In this document: positions 17,201 to 25,357 of the stretch, piece after piece
How positions within the stretch are numbered: position 1 is the first letter of the stretch
Layout: the number at the start of each line of letters is the position of its first letter
Source of the DNA: Polaromonas sp. JS666
GTDB lineage: Bacteria; Pseudomonadota; Gammaproteobacteria; Burkholderiales; Burkholderiaceae_C
Direction of reading: 5' to 3'
Assembly: GCF_900103405.1 (NCBI RefSeq)
Contig: NZ_FNHX01000011.1
Location: 51,001-115,000, forward strand
DNA: 64,000 nucleotides
Notes under the pieces: generated by a model
The model's input: the letters and a program-made list of their open reading frames with translations, nothing else
Told to the model about the DNA's origin: nothing
Databases searched by the model: none
Translations under genes and position numbers: made by a program

Positions 17201-18570
17201 GGCAGGCCGGCCGCCACGGCGGCGTCGCGCCTGGCCTTGAAGTCCTGGCGGTCGCCGGGATGGATCAGCTGCAAAAACGAATCGCGGTTGGTGGCAAAGG
17301 TCGCCTTGTCCACCCCCAGCACGTCATAGACCTCATCGGACCACCAGGTCTCTTCGCTGCGCACGTCAAGCTGCCAGTAGCCTATGCGCCCCAGGCGCTG
17401 GGCATCCTGCAGCCTGCGCTGGATGGCCTCGCTGTTCGCCAGTTCCGCCTCCAGGGCCCCGCGGTGCTTCTGCAGGGATTCGGCCATGCGGTTAAAGCCT
17501 TCGGCGATCCGGGAGAATTCCCCGCCGTCGTCGGACGCCGTGACGGGGATGCGCACATCCAGCCGCCCGTCCTGGATGCACCGGGTCGCCTCCAGGATGT
17601 TGCGCGTGGGGACCACGATGGCGCGCCCGCCCATCATCCAGGCGAGCAAGCCGCTCAGGAAAGCCAGCAGGGACAGCACGCCCAGCTCCAGCCACAGCTG
17701 CCGCTGGGTGGCGCCCACCACCAGGTTGTGGTCCAGGCTGACTGCCACAAAAAAAGCCTCGCTGAGGTTGCTGCTGCTGGGCGTATAGGCCCAAAGCCGG
17801 CGCTTGCCCGCGCCGTCCGGGCCATCTGCCGTGCCGACCCGCATGCCTTTGATCGCTTCGCGCAGCACCGGGCTGGCCGCCTTCTGGCCGATACGAATCG
17901 GCAGGGACGGCCGTCCCGCCAGCAGCACGCCGTTGCGGTCGTGGATGCCGAGCGCTGCGCCGGGCGGCAGGTGAATACTCTCCACCGTCTTCGCCATTTC
18001 GCCCAGGTCCACCGAGGCATAGGCCACGACCACGACCTGTCTCTCGCGGTCCAGCAGGGGCAGCGCGAAGGTGATGGAGGGTATGCCCGTGGCGCGGCCC
18101 ACGATGTACTCGCCGGTCACGAATTCGCGGCGCGCCACGGCCTCGCGGAAATAGGCACGGTCGCCCAGGTAGTTCAGCGTCGAATTGGGAATCCCGTTGC
18201 ACAGGGCCCGGCCGTCCATGCCCACAACGCCCAGGTTGGCATACAGCGGGAACAGCCGGTTCAACTGCACCAGGTAGGCGTCGCAACGGCCGCCCCTGCC
18301 GCCCTTGACGTTCTTGCCGTCCTCTCCGCTCAGCAGTTCGGGCGCATGGACGACGGCGGTGAGCACCTGGCGCGCCGTCTCGGCCAGCTGCTGCTGGTTG
18401 GAGGCCGCCAGCGAGGCCGCGAACTGCAGGTCGGTCATGGCTCGCTCGACGGCGACATCGGCGTTGTAGACGGCCTTGAAGATGGACAGTCCGAACAGCG
18501 GAACAATCGCGGCCAGCACCAATATGACGAGGCGGGTCCGCAGCGTGATCTGAACCTTCATCGCGGCCAT
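14257..18570 (-). CDS. Multi-PAS/GAF membrane sensor histidine kinase
   Basis: 1437 residues. Order: TM1 (about 13-32), an extracytoplasmic Cache-like sensor (about 40-285), TM2 (about 292-313), HAMP (about 315-372), four PAS domains (about 390-505, 520-635, 640-760, 768-885), GAF (about 895-1060), a fifth PAS (about 1085-1200), HisKA with phospho-His H1222 in YSVSHDLRSPL, and HATPase with the N-box around N1336, DNGAGF and GTGIGLA. It ends without a receiver, so phosphotransfer must go to separate proteins; the Rcp1-like receiver encoded just upstream is the obvious partner. The third PAS resembles a LOV domain but has GRTPRLLQ where LOV has GRNCRFLQ, so no photoactive Cys. An ATG at 18561 is an alternative start. 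Confidence 0.92.
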   Translation of the reverse strand: MAAMKVQITLRTRLVILVLAAIVPLFGLSIFKAVYNADVAVERAMTDLQFAASLAASNQQQLAETARQVLTAVVHAPELLSGEDGKNVKGGRGGRCDAYLVQLNRLFPLYANLGVVGMDGRALCNGIPNSTLNYLGDRAYFREAVARREFVTGEYIVGRATGIPSITFALPLLDRERQVVVVAYASVDLGEMAKTVESIHLPPGAALGIHDRNGVLLAGRPSLPIRIGQKAASPVLREAIKGMRVGTADGPDGAGKRRLWAYTPSSSNLSEAFFVAVSLDHNLVVGATQRQLWLELGVLSLLAFLSGLLAWMMGGRAIVVPTRNILEATRCIQDGRLDVRIPVTASDDGGEFSRIAEGFNRMAESLQKHRGALEAELANSEAIQRRLQDAQRLGRIGYWQLDVRSEETWWSDEVYDVLGVDKATFATNRDSFLQLIHPGDRQDFKARRDAAVAAGLPLDVEFRIITAAGELRWIHLVGRAHGPQDGQPGQGPRRSGVLQEITDRKQAELEIARGTELLNRTGELAKIGGWEVQADTMAPYWSQEIYRIHDMEPGARLSIGQAIRSYAPEAQPIVRAAAEAAFLHGTPWDLELPLITEKGRRIWVRTRGRALQRDGKVVSLVGVLQDITEQHQAQEHLRLLESCVARLNDIVLITEAGPIDAPGPRIVFVNDAFERRTGYTREEVLGRTPRLLQGPKTQRAELDRIRAALQAWQPVRAELINYTKGGEEFWVDLDIVPIADAKGRYTHWVAVERDVTQRKRAEQALVDSEQRYAALFEMAPVPMWVFDVATSRFLNVNKAAVDSYGYSVEEFLGMTLFDIRPEAEHARLERALSDNSVERKGSWQHRRKDGSIFSAHAVSRPIQYAGVPARFVLAMDVTAQLKAERDVQEHLFTLQRAADAAQAITWHQTLEGTMHEVAEQARGVVGAHQSIVSLTVNSDWKQAINALSLSDKYAKYRDLIEPPDGTGIYAMVCQTNRSMRMTQAELEAHPRWRGFGSYADKHPAMRGWLAVPLTGRDGRNIGLLQLSDKYEGEFTQQDEYVALELAQLASIAIENARLLEEVSQLNTGLERKVAERTLELERQQALFRGLAEQAPQVVWTINPDGAATYFNRAWFELVGGKLEDWTGTQWFSVIHPEDLPEVKATWEAARAAQAPFMGIRRVLARDGSCHTMSYRASPVIDEQGRVAFWVGIDADITEIKAIEAALRLSNHELEAFSYSVSHDLRSPLNTVDGFSRLLAKQLGANAGDKVSHYLSRIQAGVAQMGQLIEDLLSLAQVSRAPLSNKSVDLSALAHSIMDDWQARDPDRKAVITIEKGLRAHGDARLVRVVMENLLGNAWKFSSHEGVTEITVGHTQDAAGLPVYFVRDNGAGFDMAYADKLFNPFQRLHAASEFPGTGIGLATSSRVIKRHGGRLWAESSPGHGATFFFTLPKTPQTS

Positions 18571-18619
18571 CGCTCAGGAGCCCGCCCGGGCCGCACAGGC
18601 GGCCCGCCCCGCGGGCGTA

Positions 18620-19084
18620 TCAACCGGCCGCGATCGATTCATTGACATCCAGCCAATAGGCCTGGAGCCGCTGGAGTTTTTCCGTAAGGTCTCCGAAATC
18701 GACGGGCTTGCGCACAAAGCCATTGGCGCCGGCCTGGTAGCACGCCACGATGTCGGAGCGCTCGCTCGAGGATGTCAGCATGACCACCGGCACCAGGGCG
18801 GTGAGCGGGTTGCCGCGCACGCCACGCAGCACGTCCAGCCCCGAGAGTTTGGGCAGCTTCATGTCCAGCAGGATGAAGGAAGGCTGGCGCTGCGTGTCGC
18901 GCCCCGCATGGGCCCCCTGCCCGAACAGGTAGTCCAGCGCCTGCACGCCATCGCGGGCGACCGCGATCTCGGCCGTCACGCCCTGCTCCTCCAGAGTCAA
19001 GACAGTCAGCTCCAGGTGGTCGGGGTTGTCTTCAACTACGAGTATGAGCTTGTCGTTCATGGAGGTGCTTTGGAGGTACGACAT
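18620..19084 (-). CDS. Single-domain response regulator (Rcp1-like)
   Basis: About 154 residues, receiver only. Acidic pocket VVEDNPDH, phosphoacceptor in FILLDMKLPKLSG, switch Thr/Ser in VVMLTSSS and Lys in FVRKPVDF. The LDYLF and DMKLPKLSG spacing is that of Rcp1-type regulators which pair with phytochrome-like or multi-PAS kinases. It precedes the sensor kinase by 49 bp in the same direction. The ATG at 19084 has an AGGGA Shine-Dalgarno; an internal ATG at 19060 matches the usual domain start and cannot be excluded. Confidence 0.88.
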   Translation of the reverse strand: MSYLQSTSMNDKLILVVEDNPDHLELTVLTLEEQGVTAEIAVARDGVQALDYLFGQGAHAGRDTQRQPSFILLDMKLPKLSGLDVLRGVRGNPLTALVPVVMLTSSSERSDIVACYQAGANGFVRKPVDFGDLTEKLQRLQAYWLDVNESIAAG

Positions 19085-19095
19085 CAAGTCCCTGG

Positions 19096-19137
19096 TGTTT
19101 TTGGCATTTTTGATATTTTTGATATTTTTGTCATATT
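19096..19137. promoter_or_regulatory. 16-bp shared motif (copy 2) plus AT-rich tandem repeat
   Basis: 19096-19111 is identical to 14122-14137. It merges into an AT-rich tandem array of ATTTTTGAT-like units up to about 19137. The segment lies directly upstream of the Rcp1-like gene in a 144-bp intergenic region and probably holds its promoter. Confidence 0.45.
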
Positions 19138-19228
19138 AACAAGTAACGCCAAGCTGTACTACTTTGTTATCGCCGATTCAGCCCCCGGCAACGGCTTTGC
19201 CCTGCGCCGCCCTGGCACCCCCACCTGC

Positions 19229-20248
19229 CTACCAGCGCGGGATCGCCTCGTCCTTGAGCTGGCCGCGCAATTCAGCGTAATCGGGCACGATGGTGCGCAC
19301 GGTATCCCAGAAGCGCGGGCTGTGGTCCATGACGCGCAAATGGCTCAGTTCATGGACCACCACGTAGTCGATCACCGATTGCCGGAAATGGACCAGCCGC
19401 CAGTTCAGCCGGATGGAACCGTCGGCGCTGGCGCTGCCCCAGCGCGTGCCGGCGCTGGAAAGGCTGAGCTTGTGCCACTGCACGCCAAGCTGCGGCGCAA
19501 AATGGTTGAGCCGCTCGATGAAGATGCGCTTGGCCTGGCGCATCAGCCAGGCCTGCACGGCATCGCGAATCTGCTCGGCCGAAGCGTTGTGGGGCAGGCC
19601 CACGTGCAGCGTCATCTGCGCCACGCCGGGCAGCATGTCGCCGGCCGAGCCCTCGTTGCCCTGCAGCAGCACCTCGGGAGCGCGGGTCTTGAGTTCGGCA
19701 CCCACGCCGCCGAAGGCGTGCCGCGGGTCTATCACCACAATCACCTGCTCGCCCAGGAACGGCAGGGTGGTGCCGTCCTTCCAGTCGATGCGCGCGGACT
19801 CCATGCGCTGGTGGCGTTCGCGGGTCTCCTGCAGCTTGGCAAGTATCCAGCCGGATTTTTCCAGCACGGCCTTGTCGATTTCATACAGCGGCACCCATTT
19901 AGGCGCGCTCACCGTGAGGCCGTCGGCGCCGGCCGAAAAACCTATGGTCTTGCGTTTGCTGCGCCGGAATTCATAAGCCACCAGGATGCCGTCCAGCACG
20001 GTCTCGCGCGTGGCGCGCGGATGGCGGAAAGTGGCCGGGGCCAGGGCCTGCCGCAGGGTCTGCGCAGGCAGCTGCGGCCCTATGAACTCGGGCTCGGGGG
20101 CCGCTGGCGGCCGCGGGGCGGACGTGGGCGGTTTTCTGGGGCGCGGCTTTGCCGGTGGTTTTGCACTTTTCGGGTTTGCAGCGCGGGGCGGCGGCGCGGG
20201 ATGGGCGTCAAACAGGTCGAGCGTGAACTGGAGAAGCCGTTGCATCAT
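19229..20248 (-). CDS. YgjP/DUF45-type metal-dependent hydrolase
   Basis: 339 residues. The C-terminal half carries a HELSH zinc motif (VVHELSHLRVMDHSPRFW) with the downstream His and Glu pattern of YgjP-like (M48-related, DUF45) proteins. The N-terminal part is Pro/Ala/Lys-rich and low in complexity (about 17-55). The function of the family is not settled, though an envelope or protein-quality role is often assumed. Two adjacent ATGs (20248, 20245) are possible starts. It follows plsC by 39 bp, an order common in Burkholderiales. Confidence 0.85.
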   Translation of the reverse strand: MMQRLLQFTLDLFDAHPAPPPRAANPKSAKPPAKPRPRKPPTSAPRPPAAPEPEFIGPQLPAQTLRQALAPATFRHPRATRETVLDGILVAYEFRRSKRKTIGFSAGADGLTVSAPKWVPLYEIDKAVLEKSGWILAKLQETRERHQRMESARIDWKDGTTLPFLGEQVIVVIDPRHAFGGVGAELKTRAPEVLLQGNEGSAGDMLPGVAQMTLHVGLPHNASAEQIRDAVQAWLMRQAKRIFIERLNHFAPQLGVQWHKLSLSSAGTRWGSASADGSIRLNWRLVHFRQSVIDYVVVHELSHLRVMDHSPRFWDTVRTIVPDYAELRGQLKDEAIPRW

Positions 20249-20287
20249 GGCAGTTTAGCGCGGCGTGATGATAGGCGCAGGCACCGC

Positions 20288-21040
20288 TCAGGTATTGGCG
20301 GCGGCGCCGGCGTAGGCCTCGGGATCCAGACGATGCATTTCGGACTCTATCCAGGCCTCCACCTCGCGCATCAGCTCGTCCGGCTGCCGGCCCGCGCTGG
20401 GGATGGGCTTGCCGATGGAGATGTCGACAATGCCCGGCGTCTTGATGAAGGCCTTGCGCGGCCAGCATTTGGCCGAGGTGACGGCAATCGGAATCACCGG
20501 CGCGCCGGTTTCGATCGCCAGGCGCGTGCCACCGGATTTGTAAATGCCCTTCTGGCCGCGCGGGATGCGCGTGCCTTCGGGAAACATGATGACCCAGGTG
20601 CCCTGCGCCATCAGGCGCTTGCCCTGCACCACAACCTTGTTGAAGGCCTGGGCACGCTGGCTGCGGTCGATGTGAATCATGTCCATGCGCGCCATGGCCC
20701 AGCCGAAGAAAGGCACGTAAAGCAGCTCTTTCTTGAAAACATAGGCCAGCGGATGCGGCATCAGGGTGGGCATGCACAGGGTCTCCCAGGTGCTCTGGTG
20801 CTTGAGCAGCAGCACGGCGGCGCTGGTCTCGCCCGTGGGCAGGTTTTCCATGCCCGTCACCCGGTTCTTGATGCCCAGGATGACGGTGCCGCCGCTGACC
20901 GCCACACGCAGCCAGCCCGCGCACATCCAGTACATGGTGGTGCCGCTGACAAACAGGGAGGCGATGATCACGAAGATGGCCCAGGGGACGACCGTGACGG
21001 CCATCCACAGAAGGTGCAGGACGGAGCGGATGAAGGGCAT
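20288..21040 (-). CDS. plsC: 1-acyl-sn-glycerol-3-phosphate acyltransferase
   Basis: 250 residues. An N-terminal membrane segment (about 8-30), then the acyltransferase motif KHQSTWET (the HX4D box, here with Glu in place of Asp), the FPEGTR motif that binds glycerol phosphate, and the later GAPVIPIAV block. It acylates lysophosphatidic acid to phosphatidic acid at the inner membrane. It lies between gmhB and the YgjP-like gene, tying phospholipid and LPS precursor genes together. Confidence 0.92.
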   Translation of the reverse strand: MPFIRSVLHLLWMAVTVVPWAIFVIIASLFVSGTTMYWMCAGWLRVAVSGGTVILGIKNRVTGMENLPTGETSAAVLLLKHQSTWETLCMPTLMPHPLAYVFKKELLYVPFFGWAMARMDMIHIDRSQRAQAFNKVVVQGKRLMAQGTWVIMFPEGTRIPRGQKGIYKSGGTRLAIETGAPVIPIAVTSAKCWPRKAFIKTPGIVDISIGKPIPSAGRQPDELMREVEAWIESEMHRLDPEAYAGAAANT

Positions 21041-21102
21041 GGCGGGTTCCGGCTATCAGGTCAGGTGCTAAGGGGCGAAAAGGTGTTCCGCGGGCTTGGG
21101 GT

Positions 21103-21675
21103 TCAGACGGCCATCGGCAGCGGCCGGGCGCTGCGTTCCAGCAGGAAATCGGCAAAAGCCGCCAGGTCCGCATGCAGCGTGGTGCCGGCCGGCAGGCCTT
21201 CCGGCTGGCCGCCGGCCCGGTACCGGGCCGACTTGCCGGTGAGCACCAGGTGCGGCTCGCAGCCCGCCGCAGCGCCGGCCTGCAGGTCGCGCAGCGAATC
21301 ACCGACCGTGGGCACACCCGCCAGTTGCACGCCGAAGCGCGCGCCTATTTGCTCGAAGAGGCCCGGCAAGGGCTTGCGGCAGGTGCAGCTTTCCTCGGGG
21401 CTGTGCGGGCAGTAGAACACCGCGTCGATACGGCCACCGACGGCGGCCAGCATCTTGTGCATCTTGGCATGCATGGCGTTGAGCGATGCCACGTCGAACA
21501 GGCCGCGCCCCAGGCCCGACTGGTTGGACGCGATCACCACATGCCAGCCCGCGTGGTTAAGCCGCGCGATCGCCTCCAGCGAACCGGGCAGCGGCAGCCA
21601 TTCGTCCGGCGTCTTGACGAAGTCGTCGCTGTCGCTGTTGATGGTGCCGTCGCGGTCGAGGATGACGAGTTTCAT
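21103..21675 (-). CDS. gmhB: D-glycero-beta-D-manno-heptose 1,7-bisphosphate 7-phosphatase
   Basis: 190 residues. A HAD phosphatase of the histidinol-phosphatase/GmhB type: DRDGTIN motif I, SNQSG motif II, a zinc-binding Cys cluster (CPHSPEESCTCRKP) and the GDSLRDLQA motif IV. It removes the C7 phosphate in ADP-heptose synthesis for the LPS inner core. It starts 15 bp downstream of glyS, probably in the same transcript. Confidence 0.93.
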   Translation of the reverse strand: MKLVILDRDGTINSDSDDFVKTPDEWLPLPGSLEAIARLNHAGWHVVIASNQSGLGRGLFDVASLNAMHAKMHKMLAAVGGRIDAVFYCPHSPEESCTCRKPLPGLFEQIGARFGVQLAGVPTVGDSLRDLQAGAAAGCEPHLVLTGKSARYRAGGQPEGLPAGTTLHADLAAFADFLLERSARPLPMAV

Positions 21676-21690
21676 GGGGATTGCTTCCGA

Positions 21691-23796
21691 TCAGGTCGCG
21701 AGCTTGGAGAGGTCGGCCACGCGGTTCATCGCCTGGTGCAGCGTAGCCAGCAAGCCGAGGCGGTTGGCACGCAAGGCCGGATCTTCGGCATTGACCATCA
21801 CGCCGTCGAAGAAGGCATCGACCGGCGCTTTGAGAGCCGCCAGGGCCTGCAGCGAGGCGGCATAGTCGCCGGACGCAAAAGCCGCCTCGGCCTTGGGCGC
21901 CACGGTTTTCAGGGCCTCGGCCAGGGATTTTTCGGCTGCTTCCTGCAGCAGTTCGGGCTTGATGGCCGCCTCGACGGTGCCTTCGGCCTTCTTGAGGATG
22001 TTGCCGACACGCTTGTTGGCGGCCGCGAGGGCCGGCGCTTCAGGCAGCGCGGCAAAAGCGCGCACGGCGGCCAGGCGCTTGGCGACGTCGCCCAGGCGCT
22101 GGGGTTTGAGCGCCAGCACGGCGTCGACCTCTTGCGCGCTGTAGCCCTGCTCACGCAGGGAGCCGGCCAGGCGGTCGTAGATGAAATCAACCAGGGCGAC
22201 GGAGGCGTCCTGGATCTTGTCGCCGAACACCGGCTGCGCGCCTTCGACCAGTTCGGCCAGGCCCAGGGGCAGGTCTTTTTCGACCAGCATGCGGATCACG
22301 CCCAGCGCATGGCGGCGCAGCGCGAACGGGTCCTTGTCGCCGGTCGGCAGGTTGCCGATGCCGAACATGCCGACCAGGGTTTCCAGCTTGTCGGCCAACG
22401 CGACGATCAGGCCCACGCTGCCGCGCGGCAGCTCGTCGCCGGCAAAACGCGGTTTGTAGTGGTCTTCAATCGCATCGGCCACCTCGGCGCCCAGGCCGTC
22501 GTTGAGCGCGTAGTAGCGGCCCATGGTGCCCTGCAGCTCGGGGAATTCGCCAACCATGTCGGTCACCAGGTCGGTCTTGGCCAGTTCGGCGGCGCGCTGC
22601 ACGCCGGCCACATCGGCATTCAGGCGCTTGGCGATGGTTTCGGCAATCGCGCGCACGCGCTGCGTGCGCTCGCCCTGCGTGCCCAGCTTGTTGTGATAAA
22701 CCACCTTGCCCAGGCCTTCGACGCGCGAAGCCAGGGTTTTCTTGCGGTCCTGGTCGAAGAAGAACTTGGCGTCGGCCAGGCGCGGGCGCACCACGCGCTC
22801 GTTGCCGCCAATCACCGCGCTCGCGTCGCTGGGGCTGATGTTGCTGACGACCAGGAATTTGTTGGTGAGCTTGCCCGCGGCGTCGAGCAGCGGGAAGTAT
22901 TTCTGGTTGGCCTTCATCGTGAGGATCAGGCATTCCTGCGGCACGCCGAGGAATTCTTTCTCGAATTCGCAGACCAGCACATTGGGGCGCTCGACCAGCG
23001 CAGTGACTTCGTCGAGCAGCGCGTCGTCCTCAATCGCATTGACGCCACCGCCGACCTTGGCTGCCGCCGCCGCCAGCTGCCTGGCGATTTCGGCCTTGCG
23101 CTCGGCAAAGCTGGCGATTACTGCTCCATCCTTCTGCAGCGTTGCGGCGTAGCTGTCGGCGTCTTTGAGCAGCACCGGGTCCACGGCGGCCTCAAAGCGG
23201 TGGCCGTGCGTGCTGTTGCCGGCCTTCAGGCCCAGCGCCTCGATGGCCACCACCGTGCTGCCATGCAGCGCGACCAGGCCGTGCGCCGGGCGCACAAACT
23301 TCACGTCGCTCCAGCCGTCGGCCAACTGGTAGGTCATGACCTTGGGAATCGGCAGTTTGGCAATCGCTTCGAGCACGGCTTTTTGCAGGCCCTCGGCCAG
23401 TGTCGCGCCCTTGACGGTACTGTCGTAAAACAGCGCCTCGGCCTTGCCGTCAGGCGCACGCTTGAGGCCGGCGACCGCCGACGCGTCGGCGCCCAGGGCC
23501 TGCAGCTTTTTGAGCAATGCGGGCGTGGCATTGCCGGAGGCGTCCAGCCCCACGGCCACGGGCATGAGTTTTTGCGAAGCGGCTTTGTCGGCCGCCTGCC
23601 CGGCCACCGCCGTGACATGCGCGGCCAGGCGGCGCGGCGAGGCGAAGGCGGTGAGCGCCGAAGCGCCGGCCGTCAGGCCCTGTGCCTTGAGCTGCTCGAA
23701 CAGCACACCGGCAAAAGCATCACCGAGCTTTTTGAGCGCCTTGGGCGGCAGCTCTTCGACAAACAGTTCTACGAGAAGGTTTTGGGAAGCGTTCAT
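21691..23796 (-). CDS. glyS: Glycyl-tRNA synthetase beta subunit
   Basis: 701 residues, normal for the bacterial alpha2beta2 enzyme. The N-terminus LLVELFVEELPPKALKKLG, the ILTMKANQKYFPL block and DPFALRRHALGVIRML are diagnostic of GlyS. The C-terminal region has the anticodon-binding DALR-like fold. It works with GlyQ to charge tRNA-Gly. Unusually, a small membrane-protein gene separates it from glyQ. Confidence 0.97.
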   Translation of the reverse strand: MNASQNLLVELFVEELPPKALKKLGDAFAGVLFEQLKAQGLTAGASALTAFASPRRLAAHVTAVAGQAADKAASQKLMPVAVGLDASGNATPALLKKLQALGADASAVAGLKRAPDGKAEALFYDSTVKGATLAEGLQKAVLEAIAKLPIPKVMTYQLADGWSDVKFVRPAHGLVALHGSTVVAIEALGLKAGNSTHGHRFEAAVDPVLLKDADSYAATLQKDGAVIASFAERKAEIARQLAAAAAKVGGGVNAIEDDALLDEVTALVERPNVLVCEFEKEFLGVPQECLILTMKANQKYFPLLDAAGKLTNKFLVVSNISPSDASAVIGGNERVVRPRLADAKFFFDQDRKKTLASRVEGLGKVVYHNKLGTQGERTQRVRAIAETIAKRLNADVAGVQRAAELAKTDLVTDMVGEFPELQGTMGRYYALNDGLGAEVADAIEDHYKPRFAGDELPRGSVGLIVALADKLETLVGMFGIGNLPTGDKDPFALRRHALGVIRMLVEKDLPLGLAELVEGAQPVFGDKIQDASVALVDFIYDRLAGSLREQGYSAQEVDAVLALKPQRLGDVAKRLAAVRAFAALPEAPALAAANKRVGNILKKAEGTVEAAIKPELLQEAAEKSLAEALKTVAPKAEAAFASGDYAASLQALAALKAPVDAFFDGVMVNAEDPALRANRLGLLATLHQAMNRVADLSKLAT

Positions 23797-24326
23797 TGGT
23801 TTTTTCGGGAATGTCGGAGCGCAAAAATTGCCAGGGCCGCGGCCATCAGCGGCAGCCAGATGGTTTGGACTTCATTGAGCAACACGTCGGCGCCGCGTTG
23901 CGTGAAAAATCGGGAAAAAGCGACCGGCGAAACCTCAACAGGCCGCCAGGGGCTGAAAAACCGCTGTTCAGAGAAGGGCCAGTACAGCGGTATGGCCACA
24001 CCGCCGTTGGTGAGGGTGTCCAGCAACGGGTGCGAAAACATGCAAAGCGCTATCCAGGCATAGCCTTGCCACGGCGCGAGTTTCCAGTGCCGCGCCAGCC
24101 AAGCGCCGATCAGGCCTGCAAGGAGCGCAAAGCCCAGGGTGTGGGTAAAGCCGCGGTGGCCCCAGATGCCACCGTAGTGGATGCCGAGCTTGAAAGCGAT
24201 GCCGTCGAAGTCGGGAAGAATGGCCGCGACCATGCCCGCCGCCAACATGGAAGGCGGTATCCGCTTGCTGCCCAGGGCCACGGCGGCGGCAATGGGAACG
24301 GCAATATGGGAAAAGATGGTGGGCAT
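23793..24326 (-). CDS. YdjM-like membrane-bound metal-dependent hydrolase
   Basis: 177 residues with several membrane segments. The DUF457/YdjM pattern is visible: FSHIAVPIAAA at the start, LPDFDG, HRGFTHTLGFALL and FSHPLLDTLTNGG, whose His and Asp residues form the putative metal site. Relatives include LexA-regulated YdjM and sporulation phospholipase-like proteins; the function is uncertain. It overlaps the glyS start by 4 bp and follows glyQ by 29 bp, so it is embedded in the glycyl-tRNA synthetase operon. Confidence 0.88.
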   Translation of the reverse strand: MPTIFSHIAVPIAAAVALGSKRIPPSMLAAGMVAAILPDFDGIAFKLGIHYGGIWGHRGFTHTLGFALLAGLIGAWLARHWKLAPWQGYAWIALCMFSHPLLDTLTNGGVAIPLYWPFSEQRFFSPWRPVEVSPVAFSRFFTQRGADVLLNEVQTIWLPLMAAALAIFALRHSRKNQ

Positions 24327-24355
24327 AGCGGCGAAATTCGGTGAAGGCGAAAGCC

Positions 24356-25276
24356 TCAGGCTGCCTTCTTCGCCATTTGTTCCACCCACTCGCGCGGCGC
24401 CATCGGGAAACCCAGGCGCTCGCGGCTTTCGTAATAGCTTTGCGCCACGGCGCGCGCCAGGTTGCGGATGCGGCCTATGTAGGCGGCGCGCTCGGTCACG
24501 CTGATGGCGCCGCGCGCATCGAGCAAATTGAAGCTGTGCGCGGCCTTGAGCACCTGCTCATAGGCTGGCAGGGCCAGTTGCACCTCAATGAGGTGCTTGG
24601 CCTGCTTTTCATGGGCGCTGAAGGCGGTGAACAGGAAATCGGCGTCGCTGTGCTCGAAGTTGTAGGTGGACTGCTCGACCTCGTTTTGTTTGTAGACGTC
24701 GCCATAGCTCAGTTTGGAGCCGTCGGGCCCTTCGGTCCAGACCAGGTTGTAGACGTTGTCCACGCCCTGCAGGTACATGGCCAGGCGCTCCAGGCCGTAG
24801 GTGATTTCGCCGGTGGCGGGCTTGCAGTCTATGCCGCCGACCTGCTGGAAGTAGGTGAACTGCGTGACTTCCATGCCGTTGAGCCAGACTTCCCAGCCCA
24901 GGCCCCAGGCGCCTAGCGTGGGGTTCTCCCAGTCGTCCTCGACGAAGCGGATGTCGTTTTTCTTGAGGTCAAAGCCCAGCGCCTCGAGCGATCCGAGGTA
25001 GAGCTCCAGGATGTTGGCGGGCGCGGGCTTGAGCACGACCTGGTACTGGTAGTAGTGCTGCAGGCGGTTGGGGTTCTCGCCGTAGCGGCCGTCCTTGGGG
25101 CGGCGGCTGGGCTGCACATACGCGGCTTTCCAGGGCTCGGGGCCCAGCGCGCGCAGAAAGGTCGCGGTGTGCGAGGTGCCGGCGCCGACCTCCATGTCAT
25201 AGGGCTGCAGCAGCGCGCAGCCCTGGGCGTCCCAGTAGGACTGCAGCTTCAAGATGATTTGCTGGAAAGTGAGCAT
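24356..25276 (-). CDS. glyQ: Glycyl-tRNA synthetase alpha subunit
   Basis: 306 residues. Diagnostic class II segments are present: LTFQQIILKLQSYWDAQGCA, MEVGAGTSHTATFLRALGPEPW, YVQPSRRPKDGRYGENPNRL, LGWEVWLNGMEVTQF and YGLERLAMYLQ. It is the catalytic subunit of the tetrameric enzyme. It is the first gene of the glyQ-ydjM-like-glyS-gmhB-plsC-ygjP-like series. Confidence 0.97.
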   Translation of the reverse strand: MLTFQQIILKLQSYWDAQGCALLQPYDMEVGAGTSHTATFLRALGPEPWKAAYVQPSRRPKDGRYGENPNRLQHYYQYQVVLKPAPANILELYLGSLEALGFDLKKNDIRFVEDDWENPTLGAWGLGWEVWLNGMEVTQFTYFQQVGGIDCKPATGEITYGLERLAMYLQGVDNVYNLVWTEGPDGSKLSYGDVYKQNEVEQSTYNFEHSDADFLFTAFSAHEKQAKHLIEVQLALPAYEQVLKAAHSFNLLDARGAISVTERAAYIGRIRNLARAVAQSYYESRERLGFPMAPREWVEQMAKKAA

Positions 25277-25357
25277 AGGAATGGGTTCAGGACAAAAGCG
25301 CGGCGCCTGTGCAGGCGCCGGAAAGGCAAGGCCGCATGGGCGGCAGTGCTAAACCGT

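Noticed and set aside
16096..18645. 849-residue plus-strand ORF opposite the PAS kinase
   Set aside because: Antisense of a clear multi-domain kinase with no recognisable motifs.
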